Source: Chitinophagaceae bacterium (GTDB lineage: Bacteria > Bacteroidota > Bacteroidia > Chitinophagales > Chitinophagaceae). From it: a stretch of DNA of 64,000 bases. Positions 11,201 to 20,113 of the stretch are shown here, in pieces. Where the stretch lies: NCBI GenBank assembly GCA_016713085.1, contig JADJPV010000002.1, positions 248,001 through 312,000 on the forward strand, written 5' to 3'. The notes beneath the pieces were generated by a model that saw nothing but the letters and a program-made list of their open reading frames with translations, was not told the DNA's origin and did not search any database. The position numbers and the translations under genes are program-made. The number at the start of each line of letters is the position of its first letter. Position 1 is the stretch's first letter.

Positions 11201-11689
11201 TGGACAAGTACTGTAACTGACGTAAGAAACTGGTTTGAGTTTAATGCCAGCGAACGATATTCGTCCGACAACACTGAGAAAGAATTCTACGAAGGTTCAG
11301 GAGGTAAAAGCGGTGGGCAAAAAGAAAAATTGGCTTACACAATTCTTGCATCTGCATTAGCCTACCAGTTTGGTTTGCAGTTTGGGGAGGATAAGAGCAG
11401 AAGTTTTCGTTTTGTAGTTATTGACGAAGCATTCGGAAGGGGCAGCGATGAAAGTACCCGTTATGGGCTTGAATTGTTTCGCAAACTCAATTTGCAATTA
11501 CTAATAGTAACACCACTTCAAAAAATCCATATAATCGAAAATCATGTAAACGCTTTTCATTTTATCAGCAACCGGGATGGCAACAATTCTCAAATAAGTA
11601 ACCTTACCGTTCAGCAATACAAAGACGAAAAAGCAAAGCGAAATATTATTTTTCAGCCTGTTGATAAATCTGAAATAAATGAACAATGA
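8279..11689 (+). CDS. jetC: Wadjet SMC ATPase JetC
   Basis: 1136-residue SMC/MukB-like ATPase that drives DNA loop extrusion in Wadjet. The Walker A motif is at about residues 46-54 (GDIGSGKST). Long coiled coils fill about 170-450 and 620-950 around a hinge region near 480-600. The ABC signature SGGQKEKLA is near 1014 and Walker B (FVVIDEAFGRGSDES) near 1045. The known role is to recognise circular DNA such as plasmids and hand it to JetD for cleavage. The stop codon overlaps the jetD start by 4 bases (ATGA), indicating translational coupling. The reading frame is intact over its full length. Confidence 0.93.
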   Translation: MNEINFDTVIVNAGFRLQYLEVLNWGTFNNNIWRIEPKGFNSLLTGDIGSGKSTLVDALTTLLVPSYKITFNKAAGAEGKERNLLTYVRGEYKKEKEEITKTAKKIYLRPDDNTHTVIVANFFNEGYQENVCLAQVFWVKDGKVEKLLIGSSLPLDIKQHLSRFSEITELKKRLRNLQGVSLFDDNFSRYSESFRHRFGMTSDKAIDLFYQTVSMKSVSSLTDFVREQMLEKTDVKEQIAILLKRFDELNKAHAAVVHAREQYNHLKPLVEFAVQYGELSSEIEKIEEMLTAVPAWFAEKKISLIENAIAETTNQLEQANYTLKSIEDELKRLENKKFGLKQDIDNNGGKRLEQIADEISNRSQAKVLKKKEWDNYDLLAKRSGLMSVENETGFSKNLQDGQVIFENCEKKETELREERDKTVIQLREKENELQDEQAELDSLKARKSQIPSWLVEIRNQICYDLQIEEDELPFAGELLKVHDDETEWEGAIERLLHDFGMNLLVSSTHYRSVSRYVNAKTLRSIDGKGRKLNYLEADIYRSDNYTKQLTHDSVLHKIETKPDTAFESWMENYLHRNYAEFACVEQEELMQIPNAITKQGLIKRGKIRHTKDDRWNINDRRNFILGWSNVDKIKALEENVIEIQSAIHSIRNQKSSVEKQQETNTNIKTAVTKIIEQRDYNIIDWQAEVRKIFDLQKEQQELLDKNDQLNRLKISLGEVESELKMLKEKETSQNQHIGGLQKTLENYSNQLNVANTLKGSIDEIRKEKYYTVIEDKIGDKTFKLSNADSFQEQFKKQFEGDTGELKRMRTNLSILGNKITRKMRDIKDHSKAEYSEFSEDVEARPEYIKKFEQLANEDLKRHEDRFKEELNRNVINSISVFDNQLEKHEKDIKQKIIYINQHLHEIVYDSAKGTYITILIDATTNKDIRQFKEDLRLCYINTLGDESGLYNEAKYEQVKKILDRFASMENVDREWTSTVTDVRNWFEFNASERYSSDNTEKEFYEGSGGKSGGQKEKLAYTILASALAYQFGLQFGEDKSRSFRFVVIDEAFGRGSDESTRYGLELFRKLNLQLLIVTPLQKIHIIENHVNAFHFISNRDGNNSQISNLTVQQYKDEKAKRNIIFQPVDKSEINEQ

Positions 11690-12861
11690 TTAGTCCGCAG
11701 GAAATAAAAGCACAGGCCATAAAATGGTGGAAGCCATTTTTGCAAAGTCATTTGCGAAACGAACCTTTCTTTCCAAAAACGATTGACCGTATTGGAAAAA
11801 TAACCTCATCCGCTATACGGGAAAAAATAACGGAACTGCAAACTCAGCTAAATGAGTTGTATGCAAATTCAAAAGAAAAACTTGGCTTCGGTTATGTAAT
11901 AAATAAAGCAGACGTTAATTTCAGAAGAACAGGAAGTCATACTTTACCCCAATCAATCACTTTTGAAACAGCAGAAGATTATATTGAATTTATTGGCAAA
12001 AAGAAAGATTGGAATGTTTTTCTGAAAAACAGTTCATTAATTCATCATCAAATCTCTCAACTTACTGAGTGGGTTGTTATTAATCCTTTATTGGTTGTTG
12101 AAAATGATAAGAAGTGGGAGGATTTACTGAAAGTATGTAAGTATTTTTTGGCAAATCCACAGCCGGATTTATATATCAGGCAATTGCCAATTGACTTGCA
12201 TACAAAATTCATTGAGCAAAATGAGGCTTTATTAAAATCACTGCTTGACTATCTTATCCCGGAGCACATAAAAGATGCAACGGAAAAGCAATTGAGCAAA
12301 CGATACCATCTTCGGTTTGATGAACCCACCATGCGGATAAGAATTTTAGACAACCGTTTATTGATTGATAATTTATCTGACGTTGGACTGCCACTCAGTG
12401 AGTTTAGAAAACTTTCTATTGAATGTAGTAATATACTGCTTACAGAAAATAAAATGAACTTCCTTGCCTTGCCAGAGTTGCTTTCTACCATAGCCATCTG
12501 GAGTGGCGGTGGTTTTATGATTAGTCATTTAAAAAATACTGATTGGCTTAAGATGAAAAACATTTTTTATTGGGGCGATTTGGATGCACATGGTTTTTTA
12601 ATACTGCATCAAATGCGTTCTTACTTTCCACAAACCAAAGCGATAATGATGAACATGAACACTTTTGAACTATTTAAAGGAGAAGGCTTGGTTAGTGGTG
12701 AAAAGATAAACTCCGAAAATTTAAGCACATTAACAGAAACCGAATTGGAAATGTTTCAGTTTTTAAAAACAAACAATTACAGATTAGAGCAGGAAAAAAT
12801 TAGGCAGGAGTATGTGGATGGGGTTTTGCGGAGTGTAGTTGGGGGAGAATGTCACCACTAA
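11686..12861 (+). CDS. jetD: Wadjet nuclease JetD (DUF3322/DUF2220, TOPRIM)
   Basis: 391-residue nuclease subunit. The N-terminal half is the DUF3322 region (IKWWKPFLQS, then NRRTGSHTLPQ-like INKADVNFRRTG). The C-terminal half is a TOPRIM-type DUF2220 domain with WGDLDAHGFLILHQM at about residues 294-308, supplying the acidic metal ligands, and a preceding ENKMNFLALPE that can supply the conserved Glu. In Wadjet, JetD cuts the DNA extruded by JetABC. It starts inside the jetC stop codon and is the last gene of the operon. Confidence 0.9.
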   Translation: MISPQEIKAQAIKWWKPFLQSHLRNEPFFPKTIDRIGKITSSAIREKITELQTQLNELYANSKEKLGFGYVINKADVNFRRTGSHTLPQSITFETAEDYIEFIGKKKDWNVFLKNSSLIHHQISQLTEWVVINPLLVVENDKKWEDLLKVCKYFLANPQPDLYIRQLPIDLHTKFIEQNEALLKSLLDYLIPEHIKDATEKQLSKRYHLRFDEPTMRIRILDNRLLIDNLSDVGLPLSEFRKLSIECSNILLTENKMNFLALPELLSTIAIWSGGGFMISHLKNTDWLKMKNIFYWGDLDAHGFLILHQMRSYFPQTKAIMMNMNTFELFKGEGLVSGEKINSENLSTLTETELEMFQFLKTNNYRLEQEKIRQEYVDGVLRSVVGGECHH

Positions 12862-13123
12862 TAAAGATGAATATTAAAAGGTGGATTGGGGAGGAGGTCG
12901 GGAGGTTAAGGGGAGAAAGTAAATTCTGCTAATTGAGCAACTTGTTTTACCGGTTAGTAAAACAATACAAACACCTGAATTTCAATGAAATTGATTTAAT
13001 ACTGCCAAAGTGGCAACTCAATAGTATGTCATATTAAGCCCAAATTGAAAGGCTAAACTGCCATTTTTTCTTTTTCTTGTATTGGAAAGGTATTTGCTAA
13101 AGAAATCCTAAATATTTTAGTAG

Positions 13124-14116
13124 ATGCGTTTAACTAACTACCAGCTCCAGAATTTTATTGATAGGATTAAACTAAGGCAAGAAGATATGCCTAAGTACCG
13201 AGACCAAATAACTAATTTGAAAGAAAAATTAGAAGCTAAAATTAAAGATGATAAGCGAACGGGAATAAAAGTTACCAAGTTTATTCTTGCAGGTTCATGG
13301 AAGAAAAAAACAATTTTACGACCAACAGGGGAAAACCCGATTGATGTTGACTTGGTTCTTTTTGTTGAAGGTGACGAAAGTCTAAAAGATGATTTAAAAA
13401 AACTGCATGATTTTGTTGTTGAATATCTTGAAGAAATATATCCAACCAAGAATATTAATCGTGATGTGGATGCCGAAGGTAATACAAAGTCAATAAAAAT
13501 AAAATTTACAGGAACTGGCCTTGAATTAGATATAGTACCAGTTGTTCCAGTGTCATCCCCCAAAGATTATGTTTGGCAACCTCAACGTGGCGGAGGTGGA
13601 AAACGGTACGTTACCAGTGTCGCAAAGCAATTAGAATTTGCACAAGAAAGGAAAGATGGAAATTCTTCTTTCACTTCTGTTGTTAGGGCAATCAAATGGT
13701 GGAGAAATTATAAAGAATTGAAACCAATTGATGATGAACCTGGACTTTCATCCTTTGTAATTGAACTAATTGTTTCTCATCTTGAAATTGAGGAAAAAAT
13801 TGAGAATGAAATTGAAGCAGGTATAATCAGGTTCTTCCGCTTTATCAGTGACCCGAATTTTCCTATTGTTAAATTCAAAAATGCTATTAATTCTGTTCCT
13901 GCAACCTTTGACACAGCGGTTTATGCAGCAGACCCTACAAATAATGAAAATAATGCTGCAAAAAAAATAGATGCGCCAGTATGGAAAGAGATTATCAAGG
14001 AAGCGAATGATGCTTTTGATTCTTTATACATTGCTCAATCAAAGTCTGGTGAAGGAGAAACCATTGAGGAGTGGAAACATGTTTTTGGCCCATCTTTTAA
14101 TATTTCAAAATTATAA
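13124..14116 (+). CDS. CBASS CD-NTase (cyclic oligonucleotide synthase)
   Basis: 330-residue nucleotidyltransferase of the cGAS/DncV-like (SMODS) family, which makes a cyclic nucleotide second messenger on infection. The GS motif is at Gly57-Ser58-Trp59, the metal-binding pair at Asp74 and Asp76 (IDVDLVLF) and the third acidic residue at Asp136 (LELDIVPV). A helical C-terminal lid follows. It is the first gene of a four-gene CBASS operon with HORMA and TRIP13-like partners, as known for clade C (CdnC) enzymes, so CdnC is likely, but the product nucleotide cannot be read from sequence. It begins 262 bases after jetD, so it probably has its own promoter. Confidence 0.9.
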   Translation: MRLTNYQLQNFIDRIKLRQEDMPKYRDQITNLKEKLEAKIKDDKRTGIKVTKFILAGSWKKKTILRPTGENPIDVDLVLFVEGDESLKDDLKKLHDFVVEYLEEIYPTKNINRDVDAEGNTKSIKIKFTGTGLELDIVPVVPVSSPKDYVWQPQRGGGGKRYVTSVAKQLEFAQERKDGNSSFTSVVRAIKWWRNYKELKPIDDEPGLSSFVIELIVSHLEIEEKIENEIEAGIIRFFRFISDPNFPIVKFKNAINSVPATFDTAVYAADPTNNENNAAKKIDAPVWKEIIKEANDAFDSLYIAQSKSGEGETIEEWKHVFGPSFNISKL

Positions 14117-14121
14117 TAATT

Positions 14122-14630
14122 ATGTTTAACACAGTTACAAATACATCTACCTACACTGTGGTAGATATTAGAAAAACTTTTGAAGGTTTTAGCGCAGATT
14201 TTCGAATGATTGCCGCCAGAACAGGAAAAAAACTACCACCGAAGTTGAAAATTACTTGCATGATATAATGGTATGGGCTGAAAACAAATTTTTAAAATAT
14301 GTAGATATCACCCTGATTGACCTAAACAATAAGCCAGTAAAAGCTGCAAGATATTCTGTGGATGAAAATGGCAATGCAATTGAAAGTGCCAGAGCAGGTA
14401 ACAATGATTGGCAAAATATACCCAATACAAAATTGATGATTATTGTAGAAAATAAAAGTGCTTGGAATAATATGACATCAGAGGAGCAAGGTAAATTTAA
14501 ACAAGCTAATGGCTTTAAAGTAAGTTGGGGACCTTCGCCAATTGATAACTCATATAATCATCTATCTAAAGATAGTGCACAACTTTATACAAGTAAAGGA
14601 TACGAACTACAAAAAGAAAATTTTAAATAA
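14122..14630 (+). CDS. cap7: CBASS HORMA-domain protein (Cap7-like), one frameshift
   Basis: Bacterial HORMA-domain protein that would bind and activate the CD-NTase when it senses a target peptide. The true start is ATG at 14122, six bases after the CD-NTase stop (MFNTVTNTSTYTVVDIRKTF). The frame is lost at the run of seven A at 14226-14232; eight A would restore ...RTGK-TTTEVENYLHDIMVW, continuing to the stop at 14630 (YELQKENFK), about 169 residues. The downstream piece also appears as an open frame from 14256. The TRIP13-like gene begins at the last base of this stop codon. Assignment relies on the size, the segment FKVSWGPSPIDNSY and operon position. Confidence 0.8.
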
Positions 14631-15514
14631 TGGCAGCTATTTTTGATAATACAATTGAACTACCCAACTCAGCAATTAGAGAAAGAACTGAAAATCTTAT
14701 TGGATTTGAAGCAAAATTCCAAAGAATTTACGGAAATCTAAAACTGCTTCTTGATCAGGAAGGGTTAATAGTATGGAGTAAAAAATATCATAAAAAAGAA
14801 CTGCCTGTTATAAGCCAACTTACAGAAAGGTATCCCTTAATTATTCTTGCTGGTGATGCAGGAACTGGAAAAACTGTTTCTGCGGAAGCAATTGCGGATA
14901 GAATGGTAAGAGAGTTAAAGAAAGAAGGCTTTTTCCTTAAACTTAGTACAAGAGTTAGAGGTGAAGGTTTACATGGACAAATGGGAAATTTGGTGAATGA
15001 TGCCTTTGCTGAAGTAAAAAAGCAAGCTGGTAAAAATCGGTTAGCATTTTTACTTATTGACGAAGCTGATGCTATTGCAACAACTCGTTCAACTACGCAA
15101 ATGCACCAAGAGGAAAAAGCTGCTGTAAATACTCTTATTCAGAAAATTGATGAAATTAGAGAACTAAAAGGAAGAGCAATTATTTTTATGTCCACTAACC
15201 GGCTACATTTTATTGATGAAGCAATTGTAAGACGAGCTGCGGTAATTTTAGAATTTGAAAGACCAATTGAACAAGAGAGAAAAGATCTTTTCGAAAAAAG
15301 TCTTGTAGGGATTGAATTTTCTAAGAAAGAATTACAGGAGCTTGCAGATTTAACGAGCCCAGAGCGAAATAACGAAATTGGTCACTCATTTTCAGATATT
15401 CGTCTAAAAATTTTGCCCGAAGCTATTGCATCAAGTTTTCCAGATAACCCTTTGACATTTGAAATTTTATGCGAAACTATTAAAAATATTAAACCAAGCC
15501 CTAGAATTAAATGA
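14630..15514 (+). CDS. cap6: CBASS TRIP13/Pch2-like AAA+ ATPase (Cap6-like)
   Basis: 294-residue AAA+ ATPase. Walker A is at residues 75-82 (GDAGTGKT), Walker B at about 139-145 (AFLLIDE), sensor 1 in IIFMSTNR and an arginine-finger-like EAIVRRA. TRIP13-type ATPases remodel HORMA proteins; in type III CBASS this one switches off the HORMA/CD-NTase complex. It overlaps the HORMA gene stop by one base (TAATG) and overlaps the next gene by 4 bases, so the operon is tightly coupled. Confidence 0.9.
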   Translation: MAAIFDNTIELPNSAIRERTENLIGFEAKFQRIYGNLKLLLDQEGLIVWSKKYHKKELPVISQLTERYPLIILAGDAGTGKTVSAEAIADRMVRELKKEGFFLKLSTRVRGEGLHGQMGNLVNDAFAEVKKQAGKNRLAFLLIDEADAIATTRSTTQMHQEEKAAVNTLIQKIDEIRELKGRAIIFMSTNRLHFIDEAIVRRAAVILEFERPIEQERKDLFEKSLVGIEFSKKELQELADLTSPERNNEIGHSFSDIRLKILPEAIASSFPDNPLTFEILCETIKNIKPSPRIK

Positions 15515-16329
15515 AATATCTCTTACAAATAATAGCAGCAATAATTTTCATCGTTGTAGGAAAGAATTTTACAAGTGATGAATTAAGGCCGGAATTTGTA
15601 GGCAATGGTCTTATTTTATTGATAACCCTTATTTTCGTTGAATTAGGATACGATATATATAAGAACTGGAGGCGGTTAAAACTTGTGACTCATTGCTTCT
15701 ATCTGGGGCTTCTGAATAAAACTATTCGTTTCTCAATGTCATATCAGTACAGAATAAAAGTAAACGATAAATATCTTTTAGTTAAAAATTCAAATTGGAG
15801 CCACTATCAGTTTGTAGGGGGTAAGTATAAGAGGCTAAAACAGACACAATCTTTTTTACAAAGAGAATTTGATGCAAGAGACGATTTTAAATTACAAACA
15901 ACTGGATTAATGAAAGATGATTTTGCTCTGTTTATTCCAGCAAAAAAGGCAATCAAATTTATTGATTGGTTTAATACAGGAAAAGACAGAGAAATTTCTC
16001 ATTGGAGAGAATTCTATGAGGAGCTAATTGATGGCAAAGCAAAAGTATTATTATCACAAAATTTCCCTTATGTAAACTATAGTTATATAGGAACAGTTAT
16101 CACACCCATCAAAAAAACTCCAGGCTGGGATTGTTCTGAAATACTGCAATATGACGTTTTAGATTTAATCCCAACATCAGCTCAAAAAATTGAGTTAGAG
16201 AATCTTTTAGTACAAGGAGATACCGAATATATAAAATGGGCTGATGAAGAACTTATCAATTGCCTTGGGCATGATAACAGACAAAAAAATCTCTTTATAA
16301 AATTGGGCAGCATACAAAATGGGTCTTGA
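15511..16329 (+). CDS. CBASS membrane effector, 2TM + SMODS-associated NUDIX-like (Cap14-like)
   Basis: 272-residue protein with two N-terminal membrane helices (about residues 3-19 and 32-50) and a soluble C-terminal domain of about 210 residues containing WSHYQFVGGKYK and DDFALFIPAKKA. This layout matches the CBASS effector Cap14, in which a NUDIX-like sensor domain is fused to two TM helices and ligand binding leads to membrane damage. Position after the TRIP13-like gene with a 4-base overlap makes it the expected effector. The domain call is by recognition of layout and motifs, not an alignment. Confidence 0.72.
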   Translation: MKYLLQIIAAIIFIVVGKNFTSDELRPEFVGNGLILLITLIFVELGYDIYKNWRRLKLVTHCFYLGLLNKTIRFSMSYQYRIKVNDKYLLVKNSNWSHYQFVGGKYKRLKQTQSFLQREFDARDDFKLQTTGLMKDDFALFIPAKKAIKFIDWFNTGKDREISHWREFYEELIDGKAKVLLSQNFPYVNYSYIGTVITPIKKTPGWDCSEILQYDVLDLIPTSAQKIELENLLVQGDTEYIKWADEELINCLGHDNRQKNLFIKLGSIQNGS

Positions 16330-16392
16330 ATATGAAATGGATTAGATAATTTGGAGATGTCGTAATAGATTTTTGAATAAATTGTTTCCTAT

Positions 16393-17111
16393 ATGAAAAA
16401 GCGAATTACAATTCCAAATAAAACTAAGGCATTACTTCAACAGGAAATTGATAGCAAATGCCCTGTATGCGACAGCTTAGATGTTGACCATTTTGAACTT
16501 CATCACATGGACGAAAATCCTGAGAATAATGAGCAAGCAAATCTTTTGATGCTATGCCCCATCTGTCATTCAAGAATTACAAAAGGTGATATATCACCAC
16601 AAGAAGTAGCAGCAATTAAACAAACAATAACTTTAAAGGCGAAATTGAGAAGGTCTCCACAAGCAGCTAAGATTATAAAAATAAATGGTTCAGTTAATAA
16701 CTCAACAATCGCAAATAATATTCAGGCCAGTAGAATAATAATCAATGGTAAAAAGCCTAAACTTAGTTATGCTGAAAACGCTATTGGGAATGATGCATTC
16801 AAAAAAATTATGTCAACCATTTAATTGACCGGTATATAACTTTTAGAGAATATGATTTGGGAAAAGGGAATGCCAATTATGCCGCTGTGCATGGTATGAT
16901 AAAGAAAGAATTTAAAGCAAGTACCTTTCAAATCCCAATTGAACAGTTTCAATCGCTTAGTTTTTATTTGCAAAAAAGAATTGGAGAAACTAAACTTGGA
17001 AGAATTAATAAATCAAAAGGGTTAAAACTTTTTCAACATTTCAAGAATTTTGTAATCATCAATAGTGAGATTTATATACTTTACTTTGCTGCCATTCTAA
17101 CTAACAGATGA
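16393..17111 (+). CDS. HNH endonuclease with ORF6C-like C-terminus, one frameshift
   Basis: Joined protein of about 239 residues. The N-terminal part is an HNH zinc-finger nuclease: CPVCD (Cys19, Cys22), FELHHMDENPENNEQAN with the His-His/Asn core, then LCPICHSRI. The frame breaks at the run of seven A at 16801-16807; with eight A the protein continues as KKNYVNHLIDRYITFREYD and the piece to 17111 containing NYAAVHGMIKKEF and FYLQKRIG, which resembles the ORF6C domain of phage proteins. It lies 63 bases after the CBASS effector and may be a fifth gene of that operon, or a separate nuclease. No SAVED or other nucleotide-sensing domain is visible. Confidence 0.72.
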
Positions 17112-18271
17112 AAGGATTGCGACACAACGATGCTGCCATGAAATACTAAAGCTGGTATCAAAAAAACTTACAAAAAATTTCTTTTCGGCTTCTACAATAG
17201 TTTGTAATTCCTTTTCACTCGGCAAATTCACCAAGTACTTGCTCACAAAAACCTGCTGCGGCAAACCCATAGTAGCATATTTAACCAAGGCTTCATTTTT
17301 GCCGCTGCATAAAATAATACCAATAGGTGGGTTATCGCCATTGTGGCTTTCGTTTTTTTATAATAGTTTAGGTACATATTCATTTGCCCGGCATCGGCAT
17401 GGTCAAATTCGCCAATTTTTAAATCCAGTAAACAATGGCATTTTAAAATACGGTAATAAAACACCAGGTCAATGCGGTAATGCTTATTGTCAAACGTAAT
17501 CCGGCGCTGCCGGTGTTCAAAACAAAAACCCCGGCCAAGTTCCAGCAAAAACTGCTGCAAGTTGGTAATAATGCGTTCTTCCAAATCGCTTTCGGAATAA
17601 GGGGCTTTATCTTCCAACCCCAGAAACTCCAGCAGGTAGGTGTTTCGGAATACAGCTTCGGGCAAGGGGTCGGTTTGTTTACTAAAGTCTCGCATAGTTG
17701 CGGCCTTATCAACACTTAGCCCAGTTCTTTCATATAACAGGCTTTCAATAGCCCGTTTTAAGGTTCGTACACTCCAATTATTTCGGATAGACTCCGCTTC
17801 GTAAAACTGTCTTTTTACCCCCTTTTCAGCCTTTAATAATTCTATAAAGTGGGAGAAGCTGAGTTGGGTAAGCAACTTGTTTAGTTGGGTTGTTTTCTGT
17901 GGGTCTGGTAATTCTGCAGACGCTGTCCGCAGAATTTCAGGCTGTTGAAAATCAATTAAATACGATTTTGCAGACAGTGTCTGCAAAATTTGAGGGTATG
18001 CACAGCAAAAATCCCTGCACAAGTAAAGATTACGTTCCTGTAGCGACTTTACTCCTTTTTCGGCAAGCCGTTTAGCAAGGGCTTTTATCAGTCCCTCACC
18101 ATAAGTGGCACGGTCCTTCCCCAATAGTTCATACTCAGAAATATAGTACCCAATCAACCAGTTCTGCAGGGTAAGGGCAGTGTTTACCTGTTTCTGCGCC
18201 TGTGCAAGAAAATATTTATTGGTTTGCTGAATGGTGGTGGTTAATTGCTCCAGATTCTTCACGGTGTTCAT
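17097..18271 (-). CDS. DUF1016 (YhcG-like) PDDEXK nuclease, one frameshift
   Basis: N-terminal DUF1016 helical domain (LIGYYISEYELLGKDRATYG, about residues 40-60) followed by a PDDEXK-type nuclease core (YRIDLVFYY and LLDLKIGEF). The frame is lost at seven T at 17353-17359 (A on the coding strand); eight restore YKKNESHNGDNPPIGIILCS and the true end at 17097 (EAEKKFFVSFF). Read as it stands, the protein stops at 17243. Between the two domains, bases 17911-17990 carry two palindromic inserts (see repeat). Family members occur beside restriction systems and in defence islands. The gene converges on the HNH gene. Confidence 0.82.
17911..17990. repeat. Two palindromes inserted inside the DUF1016 gene
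   Basis: 17966-17990 is a perfect 25-base palindrome (12 + 1 + 12) around GCAGACAGTGTCTGC. 17911-17937 is a diverged copy pairing at 11 of 13 positions around GCAGACGCTGTCCGC. The centres lie 54 bases (18 codons) apart, so the frame is kept; they encode QTLSAK and RTASAE. They sit in the linker between the N-terminal and nuclease domains. Confidence 0.7.
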
Positions 18272-18351
18272 ACTGCTTCTTTTATTTGTTTAAAAAAGTG
18301 AGTTTTGGCTGAGTATGGCTTTTTATACTCAGCCAAAACCTGTGTTGATTT

Positions 18352-19642
18352 TTATAACCCCGGTCTTTTATCCCACAGTTTTTTAATCATGTGTGCCTTC
18401 TGCACCTGGTCAGCCTTAATGTATCTTCTGAATGCCTTTTCGGTTTTATGACCGCTGATGGCCATAATCAAATTTGTAGGTGTACCATCCAAAAATTCGT
18501 TGGTACAAAAACTGCGGCGACAGGTGTGAGAAGTAACCCATGCATACTTAGGTTTAATTTTCTCAGTAACACTGTTGCCTCGTTTGTGAGTTATTTTAAT
18601 TTGCTCGTCAACGCCAGCCAATTTTGCTACTTCTTTAATGTAGTAGTTGAAATTTACATTGCTTACCTGTGGCATTTGCATTTTGTATTTTTCAATAAGG
18701 ATATGCTTTGCGTCTTTCTTTAATGGTACTACAACTGTTGAAAGTGTTTTGGTTTGATTAACGTATAACATTCCATCTCTTACTTCTTCTGGTTTGATAT
18801 CAGAGTAATCGCTAAAGCGAAAACCGGTTAGGCAACCCAATACAAATAAGTCACGGTATTTTTCTAACAGGGGTTGTTGCGATAAATTAAGATGATAAAT
18901 GGCAGACAGTTCTTTCCAACTTAAATAAACAGCATCCACTTCTTCTTCCATCACTTTAAAAGCGCTTAAATCCATAAAGGGAATAACCTTTTTCCGCATT
19001 CTGTCTTTCAAAAATGATTTCAGGTGCTTGATAGTTTTACCAACACTATTTGCTTTTAATCCCTTAATTAAATCAATTCTTCTTACCTGCGGAATTTCAT
19101 AAGTCAAGTAAAAAACAAAATCTTCATAAAACCGTGCATCAAATGAATCAAATGTGATGGGCTCATTTCTATATTCTTGAAACAATTGTAAATGCGCTTT
19201 CATTGCATTAATTACATTGAGGGTGCATTTTTTACAGAACCTCGTTTGGCTTTTGCATACTCATCAATATTCCAAAATACATCTAATGATTTCTTTTCAT
19301 CACTCATTTGTTCAAAACCCCATTTACCATCCAGGGTGAAATTTTCTTTCAAGAACTTCATGGGGCATGTATTCTTTTGCTTTAAAGCATAGCTCACCAT
19401 ATCTTCTGCTTTGCGGAGTTTTTGGGTGAGGATGGATTGCAGTTTATCCACATTGCCAAACTGGAGTGGTAGCGTTTCATTAATCCGGTTTAGTCTTTTA
19501 TTCCAGAATTGAGGAGGAATACCAACATCGGTGTTTAATAAAATTCTTTGTTCAGAATTGTGGCAATACTGCAGAAAAATTAATGCAGTTCCATCTTTAC
19601 GAATTGCTCCTTTTTGATGATAAGTTTAATAGGCTGTCCCAT
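18352..19642 (-). CDS. Tyrosine integrase (island-side), two frameshifts
   Basis: Joined protein of about 430 residues, the usual size for Bacteroidota integrases. Start ATG at 19642 (MGQPIKLIIKK), arm-binding and core-binding domains, then a catalytic domain with Arg in TGFRFSDYSDI, HTCRRSF, ISGHKTEKAFRRYIK with the nucleophile Tyr. Breaks: five T at 19611-19615 (six needed) and near 19215 where one base is missing before VINAMKAHLQ. The intact C-terminal piece is 18352-19203 and a middle piece is 19212-19451. It is divergent from the integrase at 20114 and probably moved the Fic-Wadjet-CBASS island or part of it. Confidence 0.82.
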
Positions 19643-19801
19643 AACTTTATTCTATTTTTATTCTATTAAAGGGCAGTCAGGGAGAGTAAGGTAGAAAGCC
19701 TTAAATTTCAAAACTGTTACAGTATTTTGAAAATCAAAGCCTTAAAATAAAGTTGAATAAGGTTAGATAAGATTAGGATTGTGGGAAATTGGATTCTTAT
19801 T

Positions 19802-19816
19802 TCCCGTCCGGTCCGC
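19802..19816 (+). repeat. 15-bp direct repeat, copy 1 (candidate att core)
   Basis: TCCCGTCCGGTCCGC, identical to 53954-53968, 34.15 kb away in the same orientation. Both copies are preceded by a GGGA...TCCC inverted repeat and followed within about 25 bases by a rho-independent terminator. It lies 300 bases from the integrase start at 20114. It could be an attachment core or simply a conserved transcript end that occurs more than once. Confidence 0.4.
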
Positions 19817-19837
19817 TGAAAGAACTACAAACAGTTC

Positions 19838-19877
19838 AAAAGCCACTTAAAGCGCAAGTTTTAAGTGGCTTTTCTGC
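19838..19877 (+). terminator. Rho-independent terminator
   Basis: AAAGCCACTTAAA pairs with TTTAAGTGGCTTT around a short loop, followed by TTT-rich sequence. 13-bp stem; works on either strand. Confidence 0.7.
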
Positions 19878-20113
19878 TTTTATACTGTAATTACAACCTA
19901 ATACCTGCTATTCTAAAAGGGAGCAATCGAGGGAGCAAAGCAGATAAATATATTTGCTCCCGAATTGAAAAGAGAAACTGACAAAATAGCTGGTTGAGCT
20001 GATCACTAAAAAACCAGATACAGTTAACCGATTTTCAGTTTGCAATCCTACCTAACAAGCGCAAATAGTTGAGGTGCATTTAACCAATTTTTTCACAGTT
20101 AAATGTTCACCAC

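Larger units (their letters stand above)
19643..20113. other. Intergenic hub between two divergent integrases
   Basis: No gene. The hub holds the GGGAAA/TTTCCC inverted repeat just before the 15-base repeat TCCCGTCCGGTCCGC at 19802-19816, a strong terminator hairpin at 19838-19873, and the pair GGGAGCAATCGAGGGAGCAA near 19919. A candidate attachment region. Confidence 0.45.

Noticed and set aside
13138..13563. 141-codon minus-strand open frame inside the CD-NTase gene
   Set aside because: Antisense to the active-site region of a recognised enzyme; shadow.
14226..14232. Programmed ribosomal frameshifting at poly-A in the HORMA gene
   Set aside because: The same one-base deficit occurs in many unrelated genes including catabolic enzymes, so a technical cause is simpler.
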